A stretch of DNA of 64,000 nucleotides from Syntrophaceae bacterium (GCA_013177825.1 JABLXX010000005.1:124001-188000); one strand, 5' to 3'. Numbered from the stretch's first letter, positions 40,940-49,941 are shown. Notes: generated from the sequence alone by a model not told the origin. A program made the numbers and translations.

Positions 40940-41129
40940 GCCGGATCCTCCCAGGTACAGGAAATGTCGGACGAATTCTGGTGGATGTTTAACAGGTTTG
41001 CCCTTGCTGTGCAAGGTTCGAGTGACCGCTCCGGCAAGCCGCCCCCATTCCCGGCTGCTCTATTTTCACCTTGACAAGCATCGGTCTTCTTTCCTAAACA
41101 TGCACATCATAGCGCGGATCCACCGCGCG

Positions 41130-41275
41130 GGACGGATGCCGAGGAAGAGGGGTGGAAAGCCCCCGCTGCCCCGCAGCCGTGAAGGGAACGAAAGCCCATG
41201 ATGCCACTGCCGCGGGTCAACCGTGGTGGGAAGGCGGGCAAGTAGGTCGCCCGAAGCCGGAAGACCGGTCCGTCC
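41130..41275 (+). promoter_or_regulatory. Cobalamin riboswitch upstream of btuC
   Basis: GGACGG at 41130 pairs with CCGTCC at 41270 as closing helix. Inside are GGTGGAAAGCCCCCGCTGCCCCGC, the core GATGCCACTG at about 41199-41208, GGGAAGGCGGGC and the B12-box-like AGCCGGAAGACCGG at 41254-41267. The GAGGGAGG ribosome binding site of btuC lies 10-20 nt after the aptamer and no U-run is seen, so control is probably at translation initiation. Confidence 0.9.
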
Positions 41276-41299
41276 CCATGACCTCGAGGGAGGCAACCC

Positions 41300-42328
41300 G
41301 TGGAAGACACGCTCCACAAAATCGTCACACCGGCCCGGCTGATCCGGGTGACGCTTCTTTTTGCCCTGGCTTTCATCTTCGTTGCCTTTATCGCGATCCT
41401 CGTCGGTCCGTCGGAAATCGCCCCCCTGGAGATCCTGAAGAGTATTTTCCGGGATCGGCAAGGGGTGGAAGCGGCCGCCGACCCGGGACGGACGATCCTG
41501 TTTTCGATCCGGATCCCCCGGGTCCTCTTTGCCGGGATCGTGGGGGCCGCCCTGTCCACCGCCGGCGTCGTCTACCAGGCCCTCCTCCGCAATCCCCTGG
41601 CGGATCCTTACATTCTGGGCGTTTCGGGCGGAGCCTCCGCGGGAGCCGTCGCGGGCATCCTTCTCGGCGCCGCCACCGTCCCCTTCGGTACGCCGCTCCT
41701 GGCCTTTGCCGGGGCCCTGGCCGCCACCTTCCTGGTCTTCGGGACGGCTCGGAAAAACGCCTCCCTGTCCTCCAACACGCTCATCCTGGCGGGGGTCATC
41801 GTCAATGCCTTCACAACCGCCCTGGTCTTTTTTTTCCTGTCCATCAGCAACAGCAAGGAGGTCCACAACGTCGTTTTCTGGATCATGGGAGACCTCGGGA
41901 TCGCCTCGGGGAAGGACATCGGCCTCGTCGCCCTGGTTCTCCTGGCCGCGTTCATCCTGATCTACGCCCACGGGCGTTCCCTGAACCTCCTGGTCGTCGG
42001 TGAGGAGACCGCTCTCCGCTTGGGCGTCTCCGTCGAGAGCACAAAGAAGATCCTGCTGGCGGCGGCATCCATCCTGACGGCGGCGGCTGTCTCGCTCTGC
42101 GGAACCATCGGTTTCGTCGGGCTCATCATTCCCCACATGATGCGGATGCTTCTGGGCGCGGATCACCGCCTGCTCCTCCCGGCGTCCCTTCTTTTCGGGG
42201 GTGCATTCCTGATCGTGGCGGATACCCTTGCCCGCGTCCTGCTGGCCCCGACGGAGCTGCCCGTGGGGGTCGTCACCGCTTTTTGCGGCGCCCCATTTTT
42301 CATTTACCTGCTGCGGAGGAGAGCCTGA
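41300..42328 (+). CDS. btuC: Corrinoid (B12) ABC transporter permease, BtuC/FecCD family
   Basis: 342 aa from a GTG at 41300 with GAGGGAGG 6 nt upstream. About ten helices; RIPRVLFAGIVGAALSTAGVVYQALLRNPLADPYILGVSGGAS is the FecCD signature, and GLIIPHMMRMLLGADHR near the end is typical. It lets corrinoids through the inner membrane. The riboswitch in its leader and the B12 receptor downstream fix the substrate. Its stop overlaps the btuD start (TGATG). Confidence 0.93.
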   Translation: MEDTLHKIVTPARLIRVTLLFALAFIFVAFIAILVGPSEIAPLEILKSIFRDRQGVEAAADPGRTILFSIRIPRVLFAGIVGAALSTAGVVYQALLRNPLADPYILGVSGGASAGAVAGILLGAATVPFGTPLLAFAGALAATFLVFGTARKNASLSSNTLILAGVIVNAFTTALVFFFLSISNSKEVHNVVFWIMGDLGIASGKDIGLVALVLLAAFILIYAHGRSLNLLVVGEETALRLGVSVESTKKILLAAASILTAAAVSLCGTIGFVGLIIPHMMRMLLGADHRLLLPASLLFGGAFLIVADTLARVLLAPTELPVGVVTAFCGAPFFIYLLRRRA

Positions 42329-43158
42329 TGCCCGCCATCCGTCTCGAAAAGGCAAGCTTCCGGTACGACCGCTCCTGGGTGCTGCGGCATGTCTCCCTGG
42401 ACGCGGAGCGCGGCGCATTCCTCGGGATTCTCGGTCCCAACGGATCCGGCAAGACGACGCTCCTGAATCTGATCGACGGAGTGATCGCCCCCCGGGAAGG
42501 GCGGGTCCTCCTGGAAGGAACCGATGCCGCGTCCCTGGACCGGAACGAACTGGCCCGGATGGTGGCGGTGGTTCCCCAGGACTCTCCGCTGATTTTCTCC
42601 TTTACCGTTCAGGAAATCGTTCTCATGGGCCGTGCCCCCCACCTGGGACGATGGCGGTTTGAGGGAAAACGGGACTTCGAGATCGCCAGGGACGTCATGG
42701 AAAGAACGGGGACTCTCCCGCTGGCGGGACGGCCCATGAGCGAACTCAGCGGCGGGGAGCGCCAGCGGGTCCTCATCGCCCGGGCCCTGGCCCAGGAACC
42801 GCGGATCCTCCTCCTGGACGAACCCACGTCCAACCTGGACATCCGCCATCAGAGCGCGTTCTTCGGCCTGGTGGCGGAGCTGAACCGGACACAGGGACTG
42901 ACGGTGGTTGCCGTCAGCCATGACATCAACCTGGCGTCCCTCTACTGCCGGCGGATCGTCCTCCTGAAGGACGGAGCCGTCTATGGCGAGGGAAGGCCCG
43001 AAGAGACCATTACGGAGGACAGCATTCGGAACGTCTTCGGGGTGCCCGTGCGAGTGGACAGCCATCCGCAGACAGGCAGGCCCCGTGTTACACCCATCTG
43101 CAACACACCCCCGGAGCGAGGAAGCCGGTTCAACGCCGGCGCTGCCCCGCAACTGTAA
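42328..43158 (+). CDS. btuD: Corrinoid ABC transporter ATPase
   Basis: 276 aa from ATG 42328. Walker A GPNGSGKTTLLN, Q-loop VVPQDSPLIFSFT, signature LSGGERQRVLIARALAQ, Walker B ILLLDEPTSNLD and H-loop AVSHDINLA are all intact. The last 17 residues are encoded by the aptamer of the next cobalamin riboswitch, with the TAA stop sitting in the conserved CAACTGTAAGCGG. These terminal residues are unlikely to be under normal protein selection. Confidence 0.94.
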   Translation: MPAIRLEKASFRYDRSWVLRHVSLDAERGAFLGILGPNGSGKTTLLNLIDGVIAPREGRVLLEGTDAASLDRNELARMVAVVPQDSPLIFSFTVQEIVLMGRAPHLGRWRFEGKRDFEIARDVMERTGTLPLAGRPMSELSGGERQRVLIARALAQEPRILLLDEPTSNLDIRHQSAFFGLVAELNRTQGLTVVAVSHDINLASLYCRRIVLLKDGAVYGEGRPEETITEDSIRNVFGVPVRVDSHPQTGRPRVTPICNTPPERGSRFNAGAAPQL

Positions 43159-43294
43159 GCGGAACGAAATCTGCAGAAGGCCACGGATCCGGAACATCCC
43201 GCCCCATATCGGGGACCGGGTTGATCAAGGGGGATCGGGAAGGCGCAGAGAGTAGGATCGAAAGAGGCCGCAAGCCAGGACACTCGACCGGGGG
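43108..43294 (+). promoter_or_regulatory. Cobalamin riboswitch upstream of the TonB-dependent receptor
   Basis: CCCCCGG at 43108 pairs with CCGGGGG at 43288 as closing helix. GGAAGCCGGTTCAACGCCGGCGCTGCCCCGCAACTGTAAGCGG is the classic aptamer core (43120-43162), followed by GGCCACGG, GGGAAGGCGC and CGCAAGCCAGGACAC. It begins inside the btuD coding sequence. The receptor ATG is 41 nt after the aptamer end. Confidence 0.9.
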
Positions 43295-43334
43295 AAACCC
43301 ATTCCGATTCCCGAGGGGGAAGAAAGGAGTTTCC

Positions 43335-45389
43335 ATGAAGAGCGTCATCCGTTTCCTTGCCGTTTCCTTTTTCACCTGTGCCTGCCTTTCCATTGCCGTC
43401 CCATTGAAGGCGGCCGACAGCCCGGCCGTCATGGAAGAGGTCGTGGTCACCGCCACGCGTGGCGCCGAGGAGGTTCGGAACGTCCCCGCGGCCGTCACGG
43501 TGATCACGGAAAAAGAGATCCGGGACTCCGGGGCCGTGAGCCTCGTCGAGGTCCTGGAAAAAGTGGAGGGCATCCAGGTCCGCTCCTACAGCGGCAACTC
43601 CCCCCAGTCGATTGTGGACCTGCGCGGGTTCGGAGGAGACAACCCTTTCGGAAAAACCGTGATCCTCCTGGACGGGCAGCGCCTGAACCGGCCGGACATG
43701 GCCTCCGTGAACTGGTTCCAGGTTCCCCTGTCCAGCATCGAGCGCGTCGAGGTGGTCCGGGGGGCGAGCTCCGTCCTGTACGGCGACGCCGCCGTGGCCG
43801 GCGTCATCAACATCATCACCAGGAAGGGAACCCCGAAGACACGGGCCTACGCCTCCGTGACGGGCGGCAGCTACGGCCTCCACAATGAAAAGGCAGGGGC
43901 GTCCGGCAGAACGGGTTCCCTCTCCTATTCCGTCCAGGGCGAAAACTACTTCTCCCTGGGCTACCGGAAGCATTCCACCCTTGCCTCGCAGAGCGCCGGC
44001 TTAAATCTCCGCTACGACGCCGCGGATGCCCTTTCCGCCTCCCTGGGGGTCTCCTTCAACCGCTCCGATTATGAACTCCCGGGAAATCTCACCAGGATGG
44101 AAATGGCCTCGGACCGCCGGCAGGCCGAACCGGCCCGTCCCTCCTACTGGACCAGTGGCGGATACGAGGATGACGGACTGGACAAGCACACGAACATCAA
44201 CCTGAAGATCGAATCCCTCCTCGGCGCCTTCGGACGCCTGGAAATGAACGCCCTCTACGGCAAAAAAGAGCTGGATGCCAACATGGCCTCCTGGACGCTG
44301 TACACCAATACCGAGGCGGAGACCTACGGCCTCACGCCGAAATACATTCTCGATCACGCAATCTTCGGATTTTCCAACAAGCTGACGACGGGCATCGACG
44401 TCTACCGGGAACCCTACGTCAAGAAATTTTACGACAGCCGGGAGCGGAGGGCGAGAACGGCCATTGCGGACCTGTACAAGAACAGCCTCGCCTTCTACGT
44501 CCGGGATGAATTCAGCGTGTTCAGGAACCTGATCCTGAGCGCCGGCTACCGGACGGAGCGGGCCGCCATGGGAGGAGACTACAACAATCACACGACTCCC
44601 GCCCAGAGCTTCACGAACAAGGAAAAAATCCACCACGGCGAGGCCTGTGAAGGCGGCCTGACCTGGCTGATCGGCAAGAAATCAAGCGTATTCGCCAAGT
44701 ATGCAACGGTCTTCCGCTTCCCGTTCCTGGACGAGCAGGCCTCCTACAACGGCTATGGCGGCACCCCCTTTTACACGGACATCGAAAAGGAAACCGGCAG
44801 AAGCTACGAGGCGGGAACCCAGTTCTTTCCGCTGGATTCGCTCAAGATCGCCCTTTCGGTCTTTCGCATCGACATGGAGAACGAGATCGCCTGGAACAGC
44901 CTGACCTACCGCAACGAGAATCTTGACGAGACCCGCCATGACGGTGTGGAGGCCTCCTTCTCCTGGCAGGCCGCGGAATTCGCGCGGATTTATGGAAGCC
45001 TCACCTATCACCGGGCGACCTTCGAGTCCGGCGAAAACAGCGGCAAGGAGATCCCTCTCGTCCCGAGACGCCAGGCCCGGCTGGGCGTCGAATTCAGCCT
45101 CCCTTACGCCGTGACGGTGAAGCCGGAGGTGCGTTACGTCGGCGACAGCTACATGAGCGGCGACACGGACAACAGCGGGGAAAAGCTCGAATCCCACACG
45201 GTGTTCGACCTGTATGCCTTCTACCGGCCGGAATTCAGGGGATTGAAGCTGACAGTGTTCCTCGGGGTGGAAAATCTCCTGAACGCAACGTACTCCTCGT
45301 TCGGTGTGGAGGAAACGGCCTGGACGCCCCGGGTGTATTATCCCATGCCGGAACGGACCTTCAAGGGAGGCCTGACCTTCGAGTTCTGA
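43335..45389 (+). CDS. btuB: TonB-dependent vitamin B12 receptor
   Basis: 684 aa from ATG 43335 with AAAGGAGTTTCC upstream. Signal peptide MKSVIRFLAVSFFTCACLS...KAADS, TonB box-like MEEVVVTATRGAEEV, plug domain (IRDSGAVSLVEVLEKVEGIQV, VEVVRGASSVLYGDAAVAGVINIITRKG), then a 22-strand barrel ending in aromatic-rich ERTFKGGLTFEF. It imports corrinoids across the outer membrane, under direct control of the riboswitch in its leader. Confidence 0.93.
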   Translation: MKSVIRFLAVSFFTCACLSIAVPLKAADSPAVMEEVVVTATRGAEEVRNVPAAVTVITEKEIRDSGAVSLVEVLEKVEGIQVRSYSGNSPQSIVDLRGFGGDNPFGKTVILLDGQRLNRPDMASVNWFQVPLSSIERVEVVRGASSVLYGDAAVAGVINIITRKGTPKTRAYASVTGGSYGLHNEKAGASGRTGSLSYSVQGENYFSLGYRKHSTLASQSAGLNLRYDAADALSASLGVSFNRSDYELPGNLTRMEMASDRRQAEPARPSYWTSGGYEDDGLDKHTNINLKIESLLGAFGRLEMNALYGKKELDANMASWTLYTNTEAETYGLTPKYILDHAIFGFSNKLTTGIDVYREPYVKKFYDSRERRARTAIADLYKNSLAFYVRDEFSVFRNLILSAGYRTERAAMGGDYNNHTTPAQSFTNKEKIHHGEACEGGLTWLIGKKSSVFAKYATVFRFPFLDEQASYNGYGGTPFYTDIEKETGRSYEAGTQFFPLDSLKIALSVFRIDMENEIAWNSLTYRNENLDETRHDGVEASFSWQAAEFARIYGSLTYHRATFESGENSGKEIPLVPRRQARLGVEFSLPYAVTVKPEVRYVGDSYMSGDTDNSGEKLESHTVFDLYAFYRPEFRGLKLTVFLGVENLLNATYSSFGVEETAWTPRVYYPMPERTFKGGLTFEF

Positions 45390-45402
45390 GGGCAGGTCCG
45401 GC

Positions 45403-45437
45403 GGGCCGGGGGGTGAATCCCCCTCCCTCCCCGGCCC
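45403..45437 (+). terminator. Possible terminator hairpin after btuB
   Basis: GGGCCGGGG and CCCCGGCCC can form a GC-rich stem 15-50 bp after the btuB stop. There is no U-tract, so termination would not be of the standard intrinsic type. Confidence 0.3.
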
Positions 45438-45503
45438 CATCCCGCATCCGGGGATGTTTCCTTTCATGACCGGCCAGATCCATGGTTTCTGCGCCATCGT
45501 CCG

Positions 45504-45532
45504 TTGACAAACCCCCTCCCTTGGCGTATTGC
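45504..45532 (+). promoter_or_regulatory. Candidate sigma-70 promoter for the RNase D-like gene
   Basis: TTGACA at 45504-45509, 17 bp spacer, TATTGC at 45527-45532; the start codon is 56 bp further on. Confidence 0.45.
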
Positions 45533-45587
45533 AGCTATCATCCCGGCAGGAAATCTCAATACGTCCAGCGAACGGAAAGAACGGGCC

Positions 45588-46457
45588 ATGAAATCGGAAA
45601 CCGGATGGATCTGGGTGGACACATCGGAAAAGCGGCAGGAGGCCGGCCGCGACATCGCATCCTCTCCCTGGATCGCCCTGGACACCGAATACGACTCCTT
45701 CCGCTATTTCCGGGACAAGCTCTGCCTCATCCAGATCAAGACGCCCTTCATGACCTACCTGGTGGACCCCCTGGACGGCATTCCTCCCGAATACCTTACC
45801 CGGCCCTTCGCCAGCCGAGAGGTGCTGAAGGTGTTCCACGCCGGCGACAACGACATCCGCCTCCTCCACCGCGATTTCGGTTTCACCTTCCGGAACGTCT
45901 TCGATACGTACCGGGCGGCCACGCTCCTGGGATACCCGAACCTGTCCCTGGCGGCGCTGGTGGAGGATTGCCTCGGCATCCCCTTCCCGAAGCGAAAGAA
46001 GGTCCAGCGGTCCAATTGGGATGTTCGTCCCCTGACGGAAGAGCAGCTCGCCTATGCAGCGGAGGACACGCTGCACCTGATCCCCCTTTACGAGAGACTG
46101 GAAGCGGAAATACGGGAGAAGGGCCTCCAGGAGGAGGCCAAGCGCTCGTTCCGGGAAATCGCCGCCGCCCGCTGGCAGGAGCGGCCCTTCCGTGCGGAAG
46201 GATACCGGAGGATCCAGGGAGTCTGGGATCTGACCGCCCCGCAGCGGGAGCGGCTGAAGCGGCTCTATGCCTGGCGGTGGTGGAAATCGAAGCAGATGGA
46301 CCGCTCGCCATTCATGCTTCTTTCCTCTCAGGAGATGGTGGCCTTGGCGAGTATCGAGAACCCCTCCGCCGAGATGCTCAAGCGGAGCGGGATTCTGTCC
46401 CACGAACGAACGGGCCGGTACGGCGCCGAGCTGGTAAAAGTTCTCCGGGAGGCGTGA
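45588..46457 (+). CDS. RNase D-like 3'-5' exonuclease
   Basis: 289 aa from ATG 45588; the frame is open to 45504 but that stretch contains the promoter. DEDDy exonuclease residues are visible in IALDTEYDSFRYF, VFHAGDNDIRLLHRDF and YAAEDTLHLIPLYERL. A helical C-terminal region (LKRLYAWRWWKSKQMDRS) takes the place of the HRDC domain. It would trim structured RNA 3' ends. The gene is shorter than E. coli RNase D, as in many Deltaproteobacteria. Confidence 0.9.
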   Translation: MKSETGWIWVDTSEKRQEAGRDIASSPWIALDTEYDSFRYFRDKLCLIQIKTPFMTYLVDPLDGIPPEYLTRPFASREVLKVFHAGDNDIRLLHRDFGFTFRNVFDTYRAATLLGYPNLSLAALVEDCLGIPFPKRKKVQRSNWDVRPLTEEQLAYAAEDTLHLIPLYERLEAEIREKGLQEEAKRSFREIAAARWQERPFRAEGYRRIQGVWDLTAPQRERLKRLYAWRWWKSKQMDRSPFMLLSSQEMVALASIENPSAEMLKRSGILSHERTGRYGAELVKVLREA

Positions 46458-46720
46458 TCGGAGCCGACAAGAGTTATGGGGACGGAATGCAATCCCTCCT
46501 CAGATAATAAAGCAGAACGGATTTCAAATCTGTTCCTCCTACCTTTTTCCCCTTTTTTTTTACAGAAAATCAGACGCGGGCGCTGCGCTGCGACGGCAGG
46601 GTACCCCGAAAAAGCCGCTATTCGCGCTCCGGGAAGCCCCCCTCCCCGACCAATGTTCGCGGGGGCGCGACCGGGGGTTTCCAGAGGAGCAATTGAAACG
46701 TCCCTGCCGGAAGTGTGTGG

Positions 46721-46741
46721 CGGGCTGTTCAAAAATGCCCG
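46721..46741. repeat. Hairpin unit CGGGC-TGTTCAAAAAT-GCCCG
   Basis: 5 bp GC stem with an A-rich loop, inside repeat B. The same unit recurs at 46821-46847 and 47015-47044. Confidence 0.6.
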
Positions 46742-46820
46742 GATGCAAGGCCCCCGAAATCCTGAGCCATGAGTCGTACCCTTTTCGGTACGTCGAATGG
46801 CGAAGGATGAGGGAAACGCC

Positions 46821-46847
46821 GTAGACGGGTATTTTTCAAAAGCCCGT
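46821..46847. repeat. Hairpin unit, second copy
   Basis: GTAGACGGGTATTTTTCAAAAGCCCGT; differs from the 47015-47040 unit at only a few positions. Confidence 0.6.
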
Positions 46848-47014
46848 GCGGAAAAACGTCCGCGACGGCGGCACGCCCCCGTGGCAGCCCCCGCGCCGAT
46901 GCGCTGAATGTAAAAGGAAAGGGGATTCGGCTTGGCACGAAAGGAAAAGAAAAAAGGAAGGAACAACGGATTTGAAATCCGTCGCTCTTTAAGGTGAATG
47001 ACGAGTGAAACGAA

Positions 47015-47044
47015 GTAGACGGGCGTTTTTCAACAGCCCGCTAC
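47015..47044 (-). repeat. Hairpin unit, third copy, at the 3' end of ccsA
   Basis: GTAGACGGGCGTTTTTCAACAGCCCGCTAC: outer GTAG/CTAC and inner CGGGC/GCCCG arms. Its end includes the TAG stop codon of ccsA, so it could protect or end the ccsA transcript. Confidence 0.6.
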
Positions 47045-47880
47045 ATGTAGGCGTGGAGACTGGGCAGGTAATTCACCCCCAGGTACGTGAACAGCATCGC
47101 CGCAAAGCCCACCAGGGCAAGAACAGCCAGCCGGCGTCCCCGCCAGCCCCGCACAAACCGGGCATGGAGCAGAGCGGCATAGACGACCCAGGTGACGAGA
47201 GACCACGTCTCCTTCGGATCCCAGCTCCAGTAGGCCCCCCAGGCATAGTGAGCCCAGACGGACCCGGTGATGATCCCCAGGGTCAGGAAGATGAATCCCA
47301 GAAGCACGCTCTGGTAGAGCAGCTCCTCCAGGTCGTCCTCGTCCGGAATGAGGGCGAAGAATCGGGAGGGATTCCTTCCGGGCTTCTTCCGGTTCTTGAT
47401 CAGGTGCAGGATCGCCAGGCCGAAGGCCACCGTGAAGGCGGCGTACCCCATGAAGCAGGTGATCACATGGCTGGTCAGCCAGTTGCTCTGGAGGGCCGGG
47501 ATCAGGGGCTGGATCCGGTCGCTGACGCCGGGGGAAATGGAGGCATAGGCCATCAGGAGGAAGGCGACGGGAACCACGAAGACCCCGGGGGTTCGGTTCC
47601 GGGTCCGCCACTCCACCAGGAGGTACAGAAAGACCACCGCCCAGGCGAAAAACACAAGGGATTCGTAGAGGTTCGAGAGCGGGGCATGCCCCATCCCCAG
47701 GGCATAGGATTCCCTCCAGCGGAGGAGAAGGGCGGCCGTGTGGGCCAGAAGCCCCGCCGCCGCACACCAGGAAGCCAGCCTCGCCCACCGGTCCCGCCCG
47801 CGGATCAGGCCGATCAGGTATCCGGTGAAGGAAGCGAAATAGACAAAGGTTACCCAGCTCAGAATCTTCGCGCTGATCAT
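47041..47880 (-). CDS. ccsA: Cytochrome c biogenesis protein CcsA/ResC (System II)
   Basis: 279 aa from ATG 47880, overlapping the resB stop (ATGA); the open frame further up is inside resB. About eight helices. The WWD-type heme-handling motif is WAHYAWGAYWSWDPKETWSLVTW near residues 205-230, with periplasmic-facing histidines at GMGHAPLSNLYESL and SHVITCFMGY. With ResB it exports heme and attaches it to CxxCH apocytochromes, which are plentiful in this region. Confidence 0.94.
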   Translation of the reverse strand: MISAKILSWVTFVYFASFTGYLIGLIRGRDRWARLASWCAAAGLLAHTAALLLRWRESYALGMGHAPLSNLYESLVFFAWAVVFLYLLVEWRTRNRTPGVFVVPVAFLLMAYASISPGVSDRIQPLIPALQSNWLTSHVITCFMGYAAFTVAFGLAILHLIKNRKKPGRNPSRFFALIPDEDDLEELLYQSVLLGFIFLTLGIITGSVWAHYAWGAYWSWDPKETWSLVTWVVYAALLHARFVRGWRGRRLAVLALVGFAAMLFTYLGVNYLPSLHAYM

Positions 47881-49262
47881 CCCTGCGCGTCCCCCTTTTC
47901 CCGAAATACCCGGATCAGTTCCGCCAGTTCCCGGTCCAGCCCCGCCGACGTCCGCAATCCCCGCCCCGTCACGGCGACCCGCACCTTGCCTTTGGCTTCT
48001 TCCACCAGAACCCACACCCGGCGGTGATCCACGATAAACACGAGCAGCAGGCCCGCCACCAGGAACAGGCCCCCCGCCGCCACCAGGGGCACGCCGGGGT
48101 CGGTCGCGGCCTTCAGCACGGTGTAGTACCGCGCGTCGATGCCGCGGAGTGAAAAGACATAGGGGGCGAACAGTCCCGGATTGAAAAGGGGCACCTGTTC
48201 GAAGAGCCCCGGATTCCCCTCCCGGATCCGCTCGATTTCCTGAAAGACCCAGAACTGGACGGCGCCCCGGCCGGACCGGACGCCGATCTTCACCGCCGGC
48301 CCCATCTGCATCATGTTCTCCTCGACCCGCAGGACCTGCACCGTCCCTTCCCCGTCCGGAAGGGCGAAAGACTCCCCGAGCGTGACGGCTTCGTCCTTCC
48401 GGTCGCCGCCTTTCCTGGAATAGGAGAGCCGGGCCTTTCCGTCGGCGGACTGGCCATAGCTCGACTGGTAAAAGCGGATCCCTTCGAAGGTCAGGGGGTG
48501 ATTCACCAGGAGCGCACCCTGGAGGGCCGGGCGGCCGTCTTTCAGGAACGTCAGGTCCGACCGGTAGGTCTTGGGCATCCCGTTTTCATACGTCTCGATC
48601 AGGAAGCGGTCGCAGCGGATTCCGAACCCGAGGCTGTGCTGTCCCTTGCCGCCCGCGAGGTCGGCTGTCGTGGCCGTTTCCCCTTCGCCGATGTGTACGT
48701 AGGCGTCAAATCCGAAGAGGGACCCCGCAACGCCCCCGGCTATGATCAGGAGGACGCCCAGATGGACGGCGTACACGCCGAGGTGGGTGATGCGCCCCTT
48801 CTGCCCGTGGAGGACGGGTCCCCGGGATACGTCCGTCCTGCGCACGTCGCGGTAGCGCCGGTGGAGCGCCTGTTCTGCCCGCGTGACGATTTCGTCCCGG
48901 GTTCCTTTGACGTACGCCGTATGCTCCGGGGGCAGATCCCGAAACAGGTGTTCCTCCGCGGAGGCCTCCGCCTTGAAACGCCGCCAGGAAGCAGGGAAAC
49001 GGTTGATGGAGCAGACGACGAGGTTGGCCGTCAGCAGGCCCATCGCGAGGAGAAACCAAACGGAGTGATACAGATCGAAGATCTGGAGGGTTGCGAGGAT
49101 CCGGATCGTCCCCGGCGACAGCCGCTTCGCCAGTTCCTGGGCCGATTCCTGCTGCGGAACCAGCGTTCCCACCACGGCCAGGACGGCCAGAACGGCCAGG
49201 AGGACCAGGGTAAGCTGAACGGAAGAAAAGAAGGACCAGACGGGATTTCGCTTGATGCCCAA
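47877..49262 (-). CDS. resB: Cytochrome c biogenesis protein ResB (System II)
   Basis: 461 aa from a TTG at 49262 with GGAGG 10 nt upstream. Opening helix SVQLTLVLLAVLAVLAVVGTLVPQ, second helix SVWFLLAMGLLTANLVVCSINR, a third at ITHLGVYAVHLGVLLIIAGG, then a large periplasmic domain (GIRFYQSSYG) and a last helix (GLFLVAGLLLVFIVDHRRVWV). It works with CcsA. Confidence 0.93.
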   Translation of the reverse strand: MGIKRNPVWSFFSSVQLTLVLLAVLAVLAVVGTLVPQQESAQELAKRLSPGTIRILATLQIFDLYHSVWFLLAMGLLTANLVVCSINRFPASWRRFKAEASAEEHLFRDLPPEHTAYVKGTRDEIVTRAEQALHRRYRDVRRTDVSRGPVLHGQKGRITHLGVYAVHLGVLLIIAGGVAGSLFGFDAYVHIGEGETATTADLAGGKGQHSLGFGIRCDRFLIETYENGMPKTYRSDLTFLKDGRPALQGALLVNHPLTFEGIRFYQSSYGQSADGKARLSYSRKGGDRKDEAVTLGESFALPDGEGTVQVLRVEENMMQMGPAVKIGVRSGRGAVQFWVFQEIERIREGNPGLFEQVPLFNPGLFAPYVFSLRGIDARYYTVLKAATDPGVPLVAAGGLFLVAGLLLVFIVDHRRVWVLVEEAKGKVRVAVTGRGLRTSAGLDRELAELIRVFREKGDAQG

Positions 49263-49441
49263 CGGGGCGGACCTCCGACTTGGATGTCGCCTCCCTGTGC
49301 CGTCCGGCCCATCCGGCCGGTTCGTGCCATGGAAGCCGGTCCCTCTTTACCATCGACAAAACAGCGTGGCAAGAGGCGAGACGACCGGAGCGTGTGCCCG
49401 GGAACGCGCCGCTCCACCTTAATGAAACTCCTTGTTTCCTT

Positions 49442-49909
49442 TTATGATTTCTCTCCCGAGGCCTCCCTGAACGCCCTGCGGATGGCCTCGACCCGCTTCC
49501 GGTTCACCCCCAGGTCGGAGTAGCCGACCCGGGAGGCGGAGCGGACATGGACGGCTTTTTCCGCGTCATCGAAGACGAATTCCACGTCGTCGACGAAGCG
49601 GAAGACGGTGGAGGTGAACTCGGCACGGATATACCGCTCCTCCGCAACCACAATCCGCACTCTGGGCAGGGCCTTAAGCACGTCGAGAAGACGGCGCCGG
49701 GCATCCTCGGCCGAACCGGCGTAGCGGAAGGGCTCCGCGAAGTGGGTCCGGTCCTCCCGGGGAGCCTGGGAGGAAATGCAGTTGGGCGAGGAGGGACAGG
49801 GAGCCAGCCGGCCGGCCTTCAGGCCGAGGCCGTCGGGCCTTGCCCCGGAGCAGCCGGCGAAGCAAAACCCGGCAAGAAGCAGGATCAGCGGTTTCAGAAT
49901 CCGGCTCAC
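49442..49909 (-). CDS. DUF1499-family lipoprotein
   Basis: 155 aa from a GTG at 49909 with AGGGGGCG upstream. A lipobox LLLAGFCFAGCSG places the lipidated cysteine at residue 20. APCPSSPNCISSQ and the VEFVFDDAEKAVHVRSASRVGYSDLGVNRKRVEAIR segment are typical of DUF1499. Function unknown in the family. It lies 32 bp after the enoyl-CoA hydratase gene and may share its transcript. Confidence 0.82.
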   Translation of the reverse strand: MSRILKPLILLLAGFCFAGCSGARPDGLGLKAGRLAPCPSSPNCISSQAPREDRTHFAEPFRYAGSAEDARRRLLDVLKALPRVRIVVAEERYIRAEFTSTVFRFVDDVEFVFDDAEKAVHVRSASRVGYSDLGVNRKRVEAIRRAFREASGEKS

Positions 49910-49941
49910 GTCGCCCCCTGCCGGCATACCGGTCCGTATGC

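Larger units (their letters stand above)
46516..46982 (-). repeat. Long intergenic repeat, copy B (inverted relative to copy A)
   Basis: 467 bp bounded by ACGGATTTCAAATCTGT at 46517 and ACGGATTTGAAATCCGT at 46966-46982. Read on the minus strand it has the same left 100 bp block and 120 bp internal block as copy A at 37027-37390, but its middle (about 46700-46870) is a 150-170 bp sequence holding two hairpin units. Copy A has about 55 bp in the same place. Confidence 0.85.
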
